Assembly (NCBI RefSeq): GCF_022869825.1
Contig: NZ_CP094971.1
Span: 2,145,001 to 2,209,000 of the forward strand
Source of the DNA: Clostridium sp. BJN0001
GTDB lineage: Bacteria > Bacillota > Clostridia > Clostridiales > Clostridiaceae
Length of the DNA: 64,000 nt
Direction: 5' to 3'
Shown here: piece by piece, positions 37,611-50,447 of the stretch
Layout of the letters: each line of letters begins with the position of its first letter
Position numbering within the stretch: the stretch's first letter is position 1
Program-made: the position numbers and the translations under genes
Notes under the pieces: generated by a model
The model's database searches: none
Told to the model about the DNA's origin: nothing
Seen by the model: only the letters and a program-made list of their open reading frames with translations

Positions 37611-37703
37611 ATGATTTCCTAATTTTATTCTCTTTTTCCACAGACTAACAATATATAAAATCACTTTCTGTGACTATTTTTTTCTTACCTGTGGATAATT
37701 TAA

Positions 37704-39248
37704 TTACTCAAACTCAATAGTAGCTGGTGGTTTTCCAGTGCAATCATACATTACTCTGTTAACACCTTTTACTTCATTTACTATTCTTGTTGTAACTTTA
37801 GATAAAACTTCCCATGGAATATTTGCACCTTCTGCTGTCATGAAGTCGCTTGTTAAAACTGCACGAAGTGCAATTGCATAATCGTAAGTTCTTCCATCTC
37901 CCATAACTCCTACAGAACGCATGTTAGTAAGTGCTGCAAAATATTGACCTAAGTTCTTATCTACTCCTGCTTTTGCAACTTCTTCTCTGAAGATTGCATC
38001 TGCATCTTGAACTATTTTAACCTTATCTGCAGTAACTTCTCCAATTATTCTTATTCCAAGTCCTGGACCTGGGAATGGCTGTCTGTTTACAAGGTAATCA
38101 GGAATTCCAAGTTCTCTTCCTGCTTTTCTTACTTCATCTTTAAATAATAATCTTAAAGGTTCAACTATTTCTTTAAAATCAACATAATCAGGAAGTCCTC
38201 CAACATTATGATGAGATTTTATAACAGCTGATTTTCCAAGTCCACTTTCTATAACATCAGGATAGATTGTTCCTTGAACTAAGTAATCAACTGATCCTAT
38301 CTTCTTAGCTTCTTCTTCAAATACTCTTATAAATTCTTCTCCGATTATCTTTCTCTTGCTTTCAGGTTCAGTTACACCTTTTAGCTTTTCATAAAATCTT
38401 TCCTGAGCATTAACTCTTATAAAGTTAAGATCATATGGACCATCAGGACCAAATACAGCTTCTACTTCGTCTCCTTCGTTCTTTCTTAAAAGACCATGAT
38501 CAACAAATACGCATGTAAGCTGTTTACCAATTGCTTTAGATAAAAGTACAGCTGCAACTGACGAATCTACTCCACCAGATAATGCACATAATGCTTTTCC
38601 ATTTCCGATTTTTTCTCTTAAATTCTTAATTGTAGTTTCTACAAAAGAGTTCATTTTCCAATCGCCAGCACATTTACATACATTAAATACGAAATTATGT
38701 ATCATCTTCATTCCTTCTTTAGTATGCATAACCTCAGGATGGAATTGTACAGCATATAAATTTTCTTCTTCATTTTCCATAGCTGCAACTGGACATACAG
38801 GAGTATGTGCAGTGACCTTAAAGCTTTCTGGAGCTTTTTTAATATAATCAGTATGACTCATCCAGCATATTGTCTTTTCACTTACATTTTCAAATAACTT
38901 AGAAGATTTATTATCAATTGTAACTTCTGTTTTTCCATATTCACTTACAGGTGCTGTTTTAACTTCCCCTTTAAGCATATATGCCATAAGCTGAGAACCA
39001 TAACATATTCCAAGTACTGGTATTCCTAATTTAAACATTTCTTCAGGACAGTGTGGTGACTTCTCTCCATAAACGCTATTAGGTCCACCTGTAAAAATAA
39101 TACCCTTAGGATTCATTTCTTTAATTTTGTCGATTCCTAATGTATAAGGATGAACTTCACAATAAACATTGCATTCTCTTACTCTTCTTGCGATAAGCTG
39201 ATTATACTGTCCACCAAAATCAAGAACTAAAACTAACTCTTTTTTCAT
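37704..39248 (-). CDS. guaA: GMP synthase (glutamine-hydrolysing)
   Basis: A 514-residue enzyme turning XMP into GMP. It has a class I amidotransferase domain (catalytic Cys in GICYGSQ, His/Glu in FHPEV), an ATP-pyrophosphatase domain with the P-loop SGGVDSS, and a C-terminal dimerisation domain ending in KPPATIEFE. Follows guaB by 160 bases with a hairpin between them, so it may have its own promoter as well. Its 3' side is a known landing site for genomic islands in many bacteria, and an accessory island is indeed there. Confidence 0.97.
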   Translation of the reverse strand: MKKELVLVLDFGGQYNQLIARRVRECNVYCEVHPYTLGIDKIKEMNPKGIIFTGGPNSVYGEKSPHCPEEMFKLGIPVLGICYGSQLMAYMLKGEVKTAPVSEYGKTEVTIDNKSSKLFENVSEKTICWMSHTDYIKKAPESFKVTAHTPVCPVAAMENEEENLYAVQFHPEVMHTKEGMKMIHNFVFNVCKCAGDWKMNSFVETTIKNLREKIGNGKALCALSGGVDSSVAAVLLSKAIGKQLTCVFVDHGLLRKNEGDEVEAVFGPDGPYDLNFIRVNAQERFYEKLKGVTEPESKRKIIGEEFIRVFEEEAKKIGSVDYLVQGTIYPDVIESGLGKSAVIKSHHNVGGLPDYVDFKEIVEPLRLLFKDEVRKAGRELGIPDYLVNRQPFPGPGLGIRIIGEVTADKVKIVQDADAIFREEVAKAGVDKNLGQYFAALTNMRSVGVMGDGRTYDYAIALRAVLTSDFMTAEGANIPWEVLSKVTTRIVNEVKGVNRVMYDCTGKPPATIEFE

Positions 39249-39320
39249 TATTTCCTCCTATATTGTCTATATAATTTTCTGCTCTTATTATATATTATAC
39301 AAGTTTTTTTCAATATAAAA

Positions 39321-39380
39321 ATAGAAAATGTAAAATTAAAAATCTTAGAATAACTTCAATTTAAAATTTTACATTTCTAT
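39321..39380 (-). terminator. guaB terminator
   Basis: AGAAATGTAAAATT pairs with AATTTTACATTTTCT across a 30-base loop, with a T-run on the minus strand, just after the guaB stop. Confidence 0.6.
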
Positions 39381-39408
39381 CATTAATATACTTTATAATC
39401 TATTCTAT

Positions 39409-40887
<1,479 letters not shown>

Positions 40888-40952
40888 TTATTTCTTGCAT
40901 TTGTTTTAAAATATGAATTAAAAATTTCATTTTTTTACTTATTTTTAAGTAC

Positions 40953-40993
40953 AAAAAAAGCACATTAACCTTTTAAGCGACGTTAATATGCTT
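40953..40993 (-). terminator. Riboswitch-controlled terminator of guaB
   Basis: AAGCATATTAAC / GTTAATGTGCTT with a T7 tail on the minus strand, 30 bases after the aptamer. Formed when guanine is bound. Confidence 0.85.
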
Positions 40994-41024
40994 AAGCGGA
41001 AATATTTTCGCTTATACTAATGTC

Positions 41025-41089
41025 ACTCATAGTCAGGAATTTACGGCTCCTGGTAGACACTCCTTGCCATATTCAAGGTATATATGAGT
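41025..41089 (-). promoter_or_regulatory. Guanine riboswitch aptamer
   Basis: Purine riboswitch in the guaB leader. P1 ACTCAT/ATGAGT, the conserved core segments ATATGG, TCTACC and CCGTAAA, and the 3' GACTATGAGT. The specificity base is C in GACTAT (position 74), so guanine or hypoxanthine, not adenine, is the ligand. It should shut off guaB when guanine is plentiful. Confidence 0.93.
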
Positions 41090-41121
41090 TTTTAACAATT
41101 TGATTTCTTTGAATTAAAACT

Positions 41122-41150
41122 ATTATAAATTATTCAAAGTCTAAAGTCAA
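41122..41150 (-). promoter_or_regulatory. guaB promoter
   Basis: TTGACT (41145-41150), 17 bases, TATAAT (41122-41127), minus strand; the RNA would begin shortly before the riboswitch. Confidence 0.8.
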
Positions 41151-41193
41151 TAAATTTTGAAGTAAAAATTGCATTTCTATGTCAAAAATTTTA

Positions 41194-41634
41194 TTAAGAT
41201 GTCGATTCTATTTCTTCATTACTTGTTTGATTTTCCACATTTTCTTCATTTCCTTTAACTGAACTTGGAATTAATTTGTCGCTTTCATCTATATTAAAAT
41301 TTGCTCCCTGAACTATAAGATAACATTCTTCTATAGTGCTTGCATCATCTAGATTAGGAAGATTAACATCACCAACAAGATCTTTTATATCATTATTAGA
41401 AAGTGCAACTGTTACTGTATCATCACTATCTATTCTTTCTTCATTTTCTAAATTATAAGTTTCAACTGCCATTACAATCTTCCTACATTGATCTATAACT
41501 TTTGTCTTTTTAGCTTCTTTCACATATCCTGTAAGTTTTGGTATCATAATAGCAGATAATATTCCTATTATAGCCATAACTGCAACAAGCTCTATTAATG
41601 TAAATCCCTTTTTCTTACCATCTCTTTTTATCAT
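41194..41634 (-). CDS. Orphan type IV pilin-like / pseudopilin protein
   Basis: About 146 residues. A prepilin leader KKKG precedes the processed helix FTLIELVAVMAIIGILSAIMIP (Glu at +5), the mark of type IV pilins and competence pseudopilins. The globular part ends in an acidic, Asn/Glu-rich tail. The start at 41634 has AGGAGG 9 bases upstream; an upstream ATG adds 20 residues without a site. No assembly genes (ATPase, platform, peptidase) are nearby, so it must use a system encoded elsewhere. Confidence 0.82.
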   Translation of the reverse strand: MIKRDGKKKGFTLIELVAVMAIIGILSAIMIPKLTGYVKEAKKTKVIDQCRKIVMAVETYNLENEERIDSDDTVTVALSNNDIKDLVGDVNLPNLDDASTIEECYLIVQGANFNIDESDKLIPSSVKGNEENVENQTSNEEIESTS

Positions 41635-41717
41635 TTCTACTGTCCTCCTGTATCTTTCATTATGATTATTTACCATTTCTATTTTTTTATACAAGAAAAC
41701 ATTATTTTTTAAATTTA

Positions 41718-43922
41718 TTAAACCTCATCTTTAATATCATAAAATTCTTTCATTTTTTCTGCTAAATCAGGATCTGTTTTCTGTAATCTTTCAATATGCT
41801 TTTTTCTTATTTCATTTATATGATTAAATGCTGTTAAATTGACTTCCTTAAAATGTTCTGAGACTTTTATTCTTTGTTTCTTAATCATTGCTATTGCATC
41901 TGGATTAAGATTTTGAAGTTTTCTTTCAACTTGAGAACGCCTTTTTTCAATTGTTTCTTCAAAATCTTCAGTATTATACTCAGCCTTTTTAGCAATTTCA
42001 TTTATATGCATTTCTAATCTGTCCAAAAGTTCATTTTCATCGAACAAACCAATTCTACCCCATTTTGCATTAATTTCTGCTCGTTTTATTTTTTCTACTG
42101 AAATCTCTTTACTCTGTGAAACACTTTCTAAAACCTCCATTGCAAGCATTTCCATCTTATGTCCTGCATCTTTCCCAAATGCCCATTCAAACTCAAAAAG
42201 AGTATCATTTCTTTCACGAACTGTCTGTATCGGTGTTATTCCGTTTTTATCTTCTAATTCATATGGGTATTCTATTTTAGCATCTCTAAGTGCAAGTGTT
42301 ATAGTTCTTCTTACAAACCCATTATTGATAAATTCTTCTGCACCAAGCTTTCTAAGTTTATCATTTACTGCACCAACATGCTCTGTAATATAAAACCTTA
42401 TTCCTTTATTCTTAAGTTTTTTAGCTATAAGTACAAGTCTTTCTACTGCTGTAATATCAACATTTCCAATACCACTTGCATCAACAATCACTACTTTTGT
42501 ATCATCACTTATCTCATTTTCTATATCTTGTTGAAACGTATCAATATTTGCAAAAAATAATGTACCGCTGAATCTATAAATTACTACATTTTTTATTTTA
42601 TGTGCATTTTTATTTCTTTCAATTCCATAATAGCCATCAAACCCCGGAATTACTCCAAGCATTTCTCTTGGTGGAACAGATGCTTTTAAAATTACAGAAA
42701 CAAACGAAAGAATAACACCAATTAAAACTCCGTAAATTGTTCCCATAATAAGTACTCCTGCAAAAGCTCCAATAAATATAGCAAATTCACCTTTATCTGT
42801 TTTCCATAATCTTTTTGCAACACCTATTTCAAGAATTCCTATAAGTGCAGCAAGTACAATTCCAGTAAGAACTGGAACTGGAAGATATGCAATTATTCCT
42901 GTTCCAAATAAAAGAATGAACATCATAGTAATTCCAGATACTATAGACATAATCTGGCTTTTTGCTCCAAATTGTTCTGCCATAGAAGTACGTGACACGC
43001 TTCCATTAAGAGGACAACATCCAAAAAGTGATGCTGATATATTAGAAATCGCATATGCAAATATTTCTCTTCCATTTTTTATCTTATAATTATTTTTTAT
43101 AGCATAACTATTTGCTGTGAGAAGTGTAGATGAAACAATAACAAGTGCAATAGTAAGACTTTCTATTACTAATGTTTCAGGATTGTTTATTAATATAGAA
43201 AAATCAAGTTCCTTTAATCTTGGAAGACCTGCTGAAACCTCTGGAAGAAGCTTTACTCCGTATCTATCTACATGAAATAGTATTGTACTTAATGCTCCAG
43301 CTATAAGCATCACAACAGATGTCGGAAATTTAGAAGAAACCTTCTTTACAAAAAGAATAATAATAATTGTACTCATACTCATTATAAAAGAAAGCATATT
43401 AAAATTTGAAAATTCATTATATATATTAATGATAAGTTTAAATATTTCTCCAGTACCTGATGAGCCTCCAAATAATTTTGGTACCTGCATCATTATGATA
43501 GTACTTCCTATACCTGTTATAAATCCTGCTAAAACCGGTTTTGATATATATCTTACAAGTCTTCCTGCTCTCAAGAAATAAAATATAATAAGCCAAACTC
43601 CTGTAATAAGTGTAATTATTGGAACAACCTTCATCGCGTCTTCACTGCCTGTAATTATTCCTAAATTTGATATAACTCCTCCTACTAATGCTGCAGGTGC
43701 TGCATCAACTCCAAAAACAAATTGTGGAGAAGTCGATAAAATTCCAAAAATAATTACAGGGAATAAAGAACCATATAAACCATAAACAACTGGAAGTCCA
43801 CCTACTTGCGCATATCCCATTGAAATTGGAATTGAAATGAGAGCTACAATAATTCCAGATATAATATCTTTTGAAATATATTCTTTTCTATAATCTTTAC
43901 ATCCAAAAAAACTTTTCTGCAT
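41718..43922 (-). CDS. SulP-family anion transporter with STAS domain and C-terminal extension
   Basis: A 734-residue membrane protein. Residues 1-425 hold about 12-14 helices with SulP motifs (ISIPISMGYAQVGGLPVVYGLYGSLFP; SNISASLFGCCPLNGSVSRTS). Residues 445-545 are a STAS domain with VVIVDASGIGNVDITAVE. It likely carries sulfate, bicarbonate or another anion. About 180 further residues after the STAS domain are charged and helical and are not part of the usual family architecture; I do not recognise them. Single gene 23 bases upstream of the pseudopilin ORF's longest start. Confidence 0.88.
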   Translation of the reverse strand: MQKSFFGCKDYRKEYISKDIISGIIVALISIPISMGYAQVGGLPVVYGLYGSLFPVIIFGILSTSPQFVFGVDAAPAALVGGVISNLGIITGSEDAMKVVPIITLITGVWLIIFYFLRAGRLVRYISKPVLAGFITGIGSTIIMMQVPKLFGGSSGTGEIFKLIINIYNEFSNFNMLSFIMSMSTIIIILFVKKVSSKFPTSVVMLIAGALSTILFHVDRYGVKLLPEVSAGLPRLKELDFSILINNPETLVIESLTIALVIVSSTLLTANSYAIKNNYKIKNGREIFAYAISNISASLFGCCPLNGSVSRTSMAEQFGAKSQIMSIVSGITMMFILLFGTGIIAYLPVPVLTGIVLAALIGILEIGVAKRLWKTDKGEFAIFIGAFAGVLIMGTIYGVLIGVILSFVSVILKASVPPREMLGVIPGFDGYYGIERNKNAHKIKNVVIYRFSGTLFFANIDTFQQDIENEISDDTKVVIVDASGIGNVDITAVERLVLIAKKLKNKGIRFYITEHVGAVNDKLRKLGAEEFINNGFVRRTITLALRDAKIEYPYELEDKNGITPIQTVRERNDTLFEFEWAFGKDAGHKMEMLAMEVLESVSQSKEISVEKIKRAEINAKWGRIGLFDENELLDRLEMHINEIAKKAEYNTEDFEETIEKRRSQVERKLQNLNPDAIAMIKKQRIKVSEHFKEVNLTAFNHINEIRKKHIERLQKTDPDLAEKMKEFYDIKDEV

Positions 43923-44015
43923 TATCTATCCTCTTTCCTTACTATTTTATTCTTTTTAACTCTTTAGCTTTAGTTTATATTAAAACTATTATAATTAACA
44001 GATGCTATATAAAAA

Positions 44016-44049
44016 AAAGAGCTATTACACAAAATTGTAATAGCTCTTT
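44016..44049. terminator. groESL terminator
   Basis: AAAGAGCTATTACA / TGTAATAGCTCTTT with T-run on the minus strand, 40 bases after groEL. Confidence 0.85.
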
Positions 44050-44086
44050 ATAGGCTTTTTCTGCCTAAACATCTACTTTTTTGTTA

Positions 44087-45742
<1,656 letters not shown>

Positions 45743-45751
45743 TTATATCTA

Positions 45752-46036
45752 TTATTCTACTACTGCTAATATATCTTCTTGTTTTAGAATTGTATATTCT
45801 TCGCCTGATACTTTTACATCTGTACCTGCATATTTAGAATATAAAACTTTATCTCCAACTTTAACTTCCATTTCTACTTTCTTTCCATCAACTGTAGCTC
45901 CTGGTCCTACTGCTACAACTTCTGCTTCCTGTGGTCTTTCCTTAGCAGTTCCTGTTAAGACAATTCCACTTTTAGTCTTTTCTTCTGCCTCTAACTTTTT
46001 TATTACTACTCTTTCTCCAAGTGGTTTGATATTCAT
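45752..46036 (-). CDS. groS: Co-chaperonin GroES (Hsp10)
   Basis: A 94-residue lid of the GroEL chamber, with the family start [25 protein letters not shown] and the mobile-loop and [17 protein letters not shown] segments. First gene of the operon; AAGGAGG before the ATG and a perfect CIRCE operator upstream. Confidence 0.97.
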   Translation of the reverse strand: MNIKPLGERVVIKKLEAEEKTKSGIVLTGTAKERPQEAEVVAVGPGATVDGKKVEMEVKVGDKVLYSKYAGTDVKVSGEEYTILKQEDILAVVE

Positions 46037-46085
46037 GAAAAACCCTCCTTAAAATATATATAAAATTTATTTATACTTTTTTCTG

Positions 46086-46112
46086 TTAGCACTCGTTAAA
46101 GTTGAGTGCTAA
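46086..46112. promoter_or_regulatory. CIRCE operator of groESL
   Basis: Perfect TTAGCACTC-N9-GAGTGCTAA, the binding site of the HrcA heat-shock repressor, beginning 7 bases after the -10 box. Confidence 0.96.
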
Positions 46113-46119
46113 TACAATT

Positions 46120-46125
46120 ATTATA
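46120..46125 (-). promoter_or_regulatory. groESL -10 box
   Basis: TATAAT on the minus strand; a TTGAAC lies upstream at a 20-base spacing (or 17 bases to an overlapping TATTAT). Confidence 0.6.
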
Positions 46126-46306
46126 ATATCCTTTCTACCCCTATAGTTCAAATGCTCTTTTTTAAATTATATGGCTAAATTTTATCATTATTCTAAATTA
46201 GCTCTATTTTTCTATTTATTACTCATTATTTCTCTGTATTACTCTTATTTTTATTCTTCACAATATAATGATACTGCCTAACCTTATAAAATTCCCTATG
46301 TAAAAA

Positions 46307-47227
46307 TTATAATTTTATTTTATTTTCACGTGCATAATAGAAAAGATACTGCTGAGCAAATCCAGATAATGTTTTAAATTTGTCTCTTCCAAAAATTCTT
46401 ATTTTATTAAGTGATACATCAGATGCACCATAAAAATGTATCATTGCACGTTTTACCCATACATCAACAGGAAATGCTGAATGCTTCTGCATAGAAAAAA
46501 GCATAACACAGTCTGCCACTTTTGAGCCAACACCTTTAAACTCTTGAAGTGCTTTATGACATTCATCATCATTTAAATTTTTTATATAATTAAGATCATA
46601 CTTCTGTATCTCTTCTTCATCCGATAAATCATTTTCATTAACATAAGAACTATATATCTTACCTATTGTGTCTAATATGTATTTACTTCTAAAAGATGCT
46701 CCTGTTTCTTTTATTTCATCAAGAGATGCATCTTTTATCTGCATAATGGTTGGAAAAGTATAGTATGTTTCCCCTTTATACTCTATTTTATTTCCCCATT
46801 TTTCTGAAATTTTATTGATAGTCTTCATTATTGAGGGTATGTTATTTCTTGCTGAAATTATAAAACTTATAAGAATTTCAAAAGGATCTTGATTTAAAAT
46901 TCTTATTCCTTCTCCAAACTCTATGCTTTTTTTTAGAAGAGAATCATCTGATAATTTTTCTTTTATACATGAATAATCTCTTTCAAGATCAAAATAATCT
47001 ATCCATACATCTTCAACTTCTTTTTTATTCGTATTAAAAATATGAATTTCATCATTTTCTTGTACTAATTCAATTACTTTTGAATGTGCAACAAGAATAT
47101 AATGAGTATCACTCTTCTTATAAAATCTAAACGACTGTCCCGATTCAAAAGTCTGTTTAATACTAAAATTCTTAACTCCAGATATTACAGCATGATCTCC
47201 TCTTTCAAATACTGTTTCATAATCCAA
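46307..47227 (-). CDS. ogg: 8-oxoguanine DNA glycosylase (OGG1 type)
   Basis: About 306 residues. OGG N-terminal domain, then the HhH-GPD domain with the hairpin GVGSKVADCVMLF; Lys in that motif and Asp in FPVDVWVKR are the catalytic pair. It removes 8-oxoG and cuts the strand (bifunctional). Clostridia often have this eukaryote-like Ogg. The longest frame starts with GTG, but AGGTGG lies 8 bases before a TTG at 47227, which I judge the better start. Confidence 0.88.
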   Translation of the reverse strand: MDYETVFERGDHAVISGVKNFSIKQTFESGQSFRFYKKSDTHYILVAHSKVIELVQENDEIHIFNTNKKEVEDVWIDYFDLERDYSCIKEKLSDDSLLKKSIEFGEGIRILNQDPFEILISFIISARNNIPSIMKTINKISEKWGNKIEYKGETYYTFPTIMQIKDASLDEIKETGASFRSKYILDTIGKIYSSYVNENDLSDEEEIQKYDLNYIKNLNDDECHKALQEFKGVGSKVADCVMLFSMQKHSAFPVDVWVKRAMIHFYGASDVSLNKIRIFGRDKFKTLSGFAQQYLFYYARENKIKL

Positions 47228-47247
47228 TAAACTTACCACCTTTATAA

Positions 47248-47661
47248 TTAATTTCCCTTTTCTTCTTTAATAATTTCTCCCAAAATTTCTGCAGAAGTTT
47301 CTATCATATGTAAACAAGATCTTTCCTCTTTATCGTGAATATTCTTCTTTAAATCTGCACATCTTATATATCCTAAAGAAGATTTAAATCTTTCTATAAA
47401 CTTTTTTGACATTGCTCTAACTTTAGGACTTTTGTGTCCACTTACTTCTGTAAATAGAATGCTTATTGAAGCTATAGCTCCACTTATTGCTCCACATATT
47501 TCGCCAACTCCCATTCCTCCTCCGAAGCCTGCCATTGTCTTTAATGTTTCTTTAGAAATATCTAAGCTATATTCTTTATTAACAGCATATAAAATACATT
47601 CTGCACAATTAAGATCTAATTTTTTATCAAGCCAGAGCTCTCTAGCTGTTTCCTTTAACAT
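47248..47661 (-). CDS. C_GCAxxG_C_C family protein
   Basis: About 137 residues with the family's Cys pattern: NCAECIL, then GGGMGVGEICGAISGA, and Cys residues near the C-terminus. Such proteins are thought to bind a metal or redox centre; the role is not known. Start ambiguous between GTG (47670) and ATG (47661) after AGAGG. Lies 20 bases upstream of the ogg gene and is probably co-transcribed. Confidence 0.82.
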   Translation of the reverse strand: MLKETARELWLDKKLDLNCAECILYAVNKEYSLDISKETLKTMAGFGGGMGVGEICGAISGAIASISILFTEVSGHKSPKVRAMSKKFIERFKSSLGYIRCADLKKNIHDKEERSCLHMIETSAEILGEIIKEEKGN

Positions 47662-47745
47662 TCTTACCACAATCCTCTCTATTTTATTCTGTTTTTATTT
47701 TCTTATACATTATAACAGATAATATAAAATAAAAGTAAAATAAAT

Positions 47746-47790
47746 AAAGGGCAGATAATAAATGCGTACATCATTTATTATCTGCCCTTT
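47746..47790 (-). terminator. Terminator of the chemoreceptor gene
   Basis: A 19-bp perfect stem (AAAGGGCAGATAATAAATG and complement) just after the stop. Confidence 0.85.
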
Positions 47791-47819
47791 ATAATTCTCT
47801 ATAATTTAGAATTTATTTT

Positions 47820-49172
47820 CTATTCATATTTTCTTATTTTAAATCCTTCAAGAAGCTTGTCTAAGCTTTGAGACTGTGCTGTAAGTTCTTGACTTGCTGC
47901 AGCACTTTCTTCTGCTATAGCAGAATTTGACTGTACTACATCAGCTATTTTGTCTACTCCTTCATTTATCTGCTTAACTGAAGCTGACTGCTCAGATGCT
48001 GCCTGTGCAATCATATCTATATAGACAACTGATGCAGAAACTTCTTCAACTACTTTACTTAAAGACTGTGCTGTATCATTTGCAAGGTCTTTTCCTCTGT
48101 TTACTGCATCAATAGAAGTTTTAATTAATTCTGATGTCTTATTAACTGCTTCTGCACTCTGCGATGCAAGTTCTCCTACTTCTTCTGCAACAACAGAAAA
48201 TCCTTTTCCTGCTTCTCCAGCTCTTGCTGATTCAATAGCTGCATTTAAAGCTAAAAGATTAGTCTGTTCTGCTATATCATCAATTGTTGCAATTATATTG
48301 TTTATATTGTTTGATGATTCTTCAATTGCATTCATAGCCTCAAGCATCTGAGTCATCTTTTTATTACTTTCATCAATTTTATTTGAAAGATTATTAGATA
48401 TTTTACTTGTTTCAGATGCATTCTGTGCTGTATGTTGTATTCCCATATTTATTTTTGCTATGGAAGCTGTAAGCTTATCAATTGATCCAGCTTGATCTGT
48501 TGTCCCCTCTGATAAAGTCTGCGCTGTCTGTGCTACTTCTCCTGATCCTCCGCTTACTTGTTTTGTAGCTGTTCTTATTTCTCCAAATATGTAATTAAGA
48601 TAGAATAATATTTCCTCAATAGATGCTTTAAGTTTCTGAAAATCTCCTTTATATTCAATATGGTCATCCATATTAATATCAATATTTCCTTGAGATATTT
48701 CCATTAATATCTTCTGCATATCAGATATTGACGCATTGATTGTAGATTCAATTTTAAAAAGTGATTGTTCTAGTTCATAGAATTCATCGTCTTCTTTTGA
48801 ATCAAACTTCATCTCAAAATTTCCATCTGCCATTTGTGAAACTTTTTCATTTATACTTAAAACTTTTTCTTTTGAAATGTTTGAAATAGTTTTAGGTAAA
48901 TTTTTTACCTTTTTAAATAATACTCCTGCTAGTATTATTGCACCTACAAATATTAAAATTTGAACTAAATTTAAAATTGTTAATGTACTTTGAGCAGAAA
49001 CTGATAATCCATTTGATGCTGATAATGATGCTATTATTTTTCTATAACTAAAGTTAACAAAAAACATCATAACTGCAAAAACTAGATATATAATAAGTCC
49101 TATAGAAAATATTCTACTAAAAGTTAAATGCAATCTTTCTTTAACTGAAAGATCGTCTTTTTTAGTTTTCAT
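47820..49172 (-). CDS. Methyl-accepting chemotaxis protein
   Basis: A 450-residue receptor. Two membrane helices (about 15-40 and 60-85) with only a short loop between them, a HAMP-like region (90-150), then the signalling domain with the conserved hairpin tip [24 protein letters not shown] segment ([20 protein letters not shown]) and the flanking coiled coil. The near lack of an extracellular sensor suggests it senses a membrane or cytoplasmic cue, such as energy state. Single gene with good RBS GAGGGGG. Confidence 0.93.
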   Translation of the reverse strand: MKTKKDDLSVKERLHLTFSRIFSIGLIIYLVFAVMMFFVNFSYRKIIASLSASNGLSVSAQSTLTILNLVQILIFVGAIILAGVLFKKVKNLPKTISNISKEKVLSINEKVSQMADGNFEMKFDSKEDDEFYELEQSLFKIESTINASISDMQKILMEISQGNIDINMDDHIEYKGDFQKLKASIEEILFYLNYIFGEIRTATKQVSGGSGEVAQTAQTLSEGTTDQAGSIDKLTASIAKINMGIQHTAQNASETSKISNNLSNKIDESNKKMTQMLEAMNAIEESSNNINNIIATIDDIAEQTNLLALNAAIESARAGEAGKGFSVVAEEVGELASQSAEAVNKTSELIKTSIDAVNRGKDLANDTAQSLSKVVEEVSASVVYIDMIAQAASEQSASVKQINEGVDKIADVVQSNSAIAEESAAASQELTAQSQSLDKLLEGFKIRKYE

Positions 49173-49274
49173 TACACATACCCCCTCTAAAATAGTATTA
49201 CATTTTCTAGTATATACCTTTTTTTTAAATATTTCTATATTTTTTGTAAATGTTTAAACGTCAACAAATGAAAA

Positions 49275-49318
49275 AGCAATCCATATAAATGTAATAAAAC
49301 TCATTTATATGGATTGCT
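49275..49318 (-). terminator. Terminator of the MBOAT/DHHW pair
   Basis: A 17-bp perfect stem (AGCAATCCATATAAATG and complement) with a T-run on the minus strand, 18 bases after the DHHW gene. Confidence 0.85.
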
Positions 49319-49335
49319 AATTTTATATATCTTAT

Positions 49336-50430
49336 TTAATCTGATATTGGCTTTAATAAAGCATCTGTCTGTCGTTCTACAACTTCATAAATAACTATAT
49401 CTGGCTTCATTTTATCAACTACTTCATCATTAAAATCTCTTCTATGTACAAAATCTATCTTAGAATAATATCTTGGAAGTGTATATTCAAGTGCTAGTCT
49501 AAAAGAATCACCTGCAAACAAGATATTCTTTTTATTATCAGAATTTGATGTATAGTCATCAATCTTATTTTCATCTTGTGCTTCATACTTAGGCTCTTCA
49601 CTATCCTCTTTATGTACATACTCATATTCATTATCATCATTGTATTCACTTAAGTTAAGTATATTAAGTAAATCGTATTTCTTCGTTTTCCCATTTACTA
49701 GAACATTATTCTTATTAAATTCTTCATCTTTATTTAAAATCACATTATTTATCTTCTGCGCCGCAATCTGTGCACCAATTCTATTCCAATGTGTATCATT
49801 TTTATAATATTCTTGTACTTTATTCTTATTTTCTAAAAGTTCATCTTTAACACTAATAATATTAAAATTATCTGTTTTTAATTGTTTTATAAGTTCGTCT
49901 GATTTTCCTTCTTTATTAACAACCTTAATATCAGATGGCATATATTCTGAATATATCTGATCCTTATTTGGAGGAATCATTATATATAATTTAATTCCTT
50001 TTTTTTGCAATTTATTCTGTAATTGCTTAATATTATATTCTATTGTTTCAATTTGATCTTTTGAATATTTATTTGTACCCATATAATCAGCTACTGTATC
50101 ACCATCGTTACCATCTTTACTATCATAAAATAGCCATCCTTCTTTTCCTAAAATGACTTCCGATGCATATATTTTATGAAAAATCTTATAATCCAATAAA
50201 TTTGTTATTTTTACTATTCTTCTAGTACCTGCAATTCCATTTATATAATTACTTTCAATATTTTTAGTACATAATTTCAAGTCATCATTTATATTACCAT
50301 CAGACTTTTCTTTCATCTGCTGTATGCTCGTTTTAATTACGTTATATGGATTATTACGTGCAAAGTTAATCAACATAAACGACATTATTATACATAAAAA
50401 AGCAATTGTCATTAGCTTATTTTTTAACAT
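49336..50430 (-). CDS. DHHW/AlgX-AlgJ-like acetylation partner protein
   Basis: A 364-residue protein with one N-terminal signal-anchor helix (residues 5-24) and an SGNH-like extracellular domain. The signature YYKNDTHWNRIGAQIAA is the DHHW motif, and the catalytic Ser is probably in LFAGDSFRLALEY. In AlgJ/AlgX-type systems it accepts an acyl group from the membrane partner and puts it on a surface polysaccharide. It follows the MBOAT gene by 17 bases. Confidence 0.85.
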   Translation of the reverse strand: MLKNKLMTIAFLCIIMSFMLINFARNNPYNVIKTSIQQMKEKSDGNINDDLKLCTKNIESNYINGIAGTRRIVKITNLLDYKIFHKIYASEVILGKEGWLFYDSKDGNDGDTVADYMGTNKYSKDQIETIEYNIKQLQNKLQKKGIKLYIMIPPNKDQIYSEYMPSDIKVVNKEGKSDELIKQLKTDNFNIISVKDELLENKNKVQEYYKNDTHWNRIGAQIAAQKINNVILNKDEEFNKNNVLVNGKTKKYDLLNILNLSEYNDDNEYEYVHKEDSEEPKYEAQDENKIDDYTSNSDNKKNILFAGDSFRLALEYTLPRYYSKIDFVHRRDFNDEVVDKMKPDIVIYEVVERQTDALLKPISD

Positions 50431-50447
50431 TTTTACTTTTTCCTCCT

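Noticed and set aside
37688..37698. A perfect DnaA box (TTATCCACA) just after the guaA stop
   Set aside because: Single copy, no cluster of boxes or dnaA nearby; likely chance within the CTGTGGA hairpin sequence. Kept only as a note.
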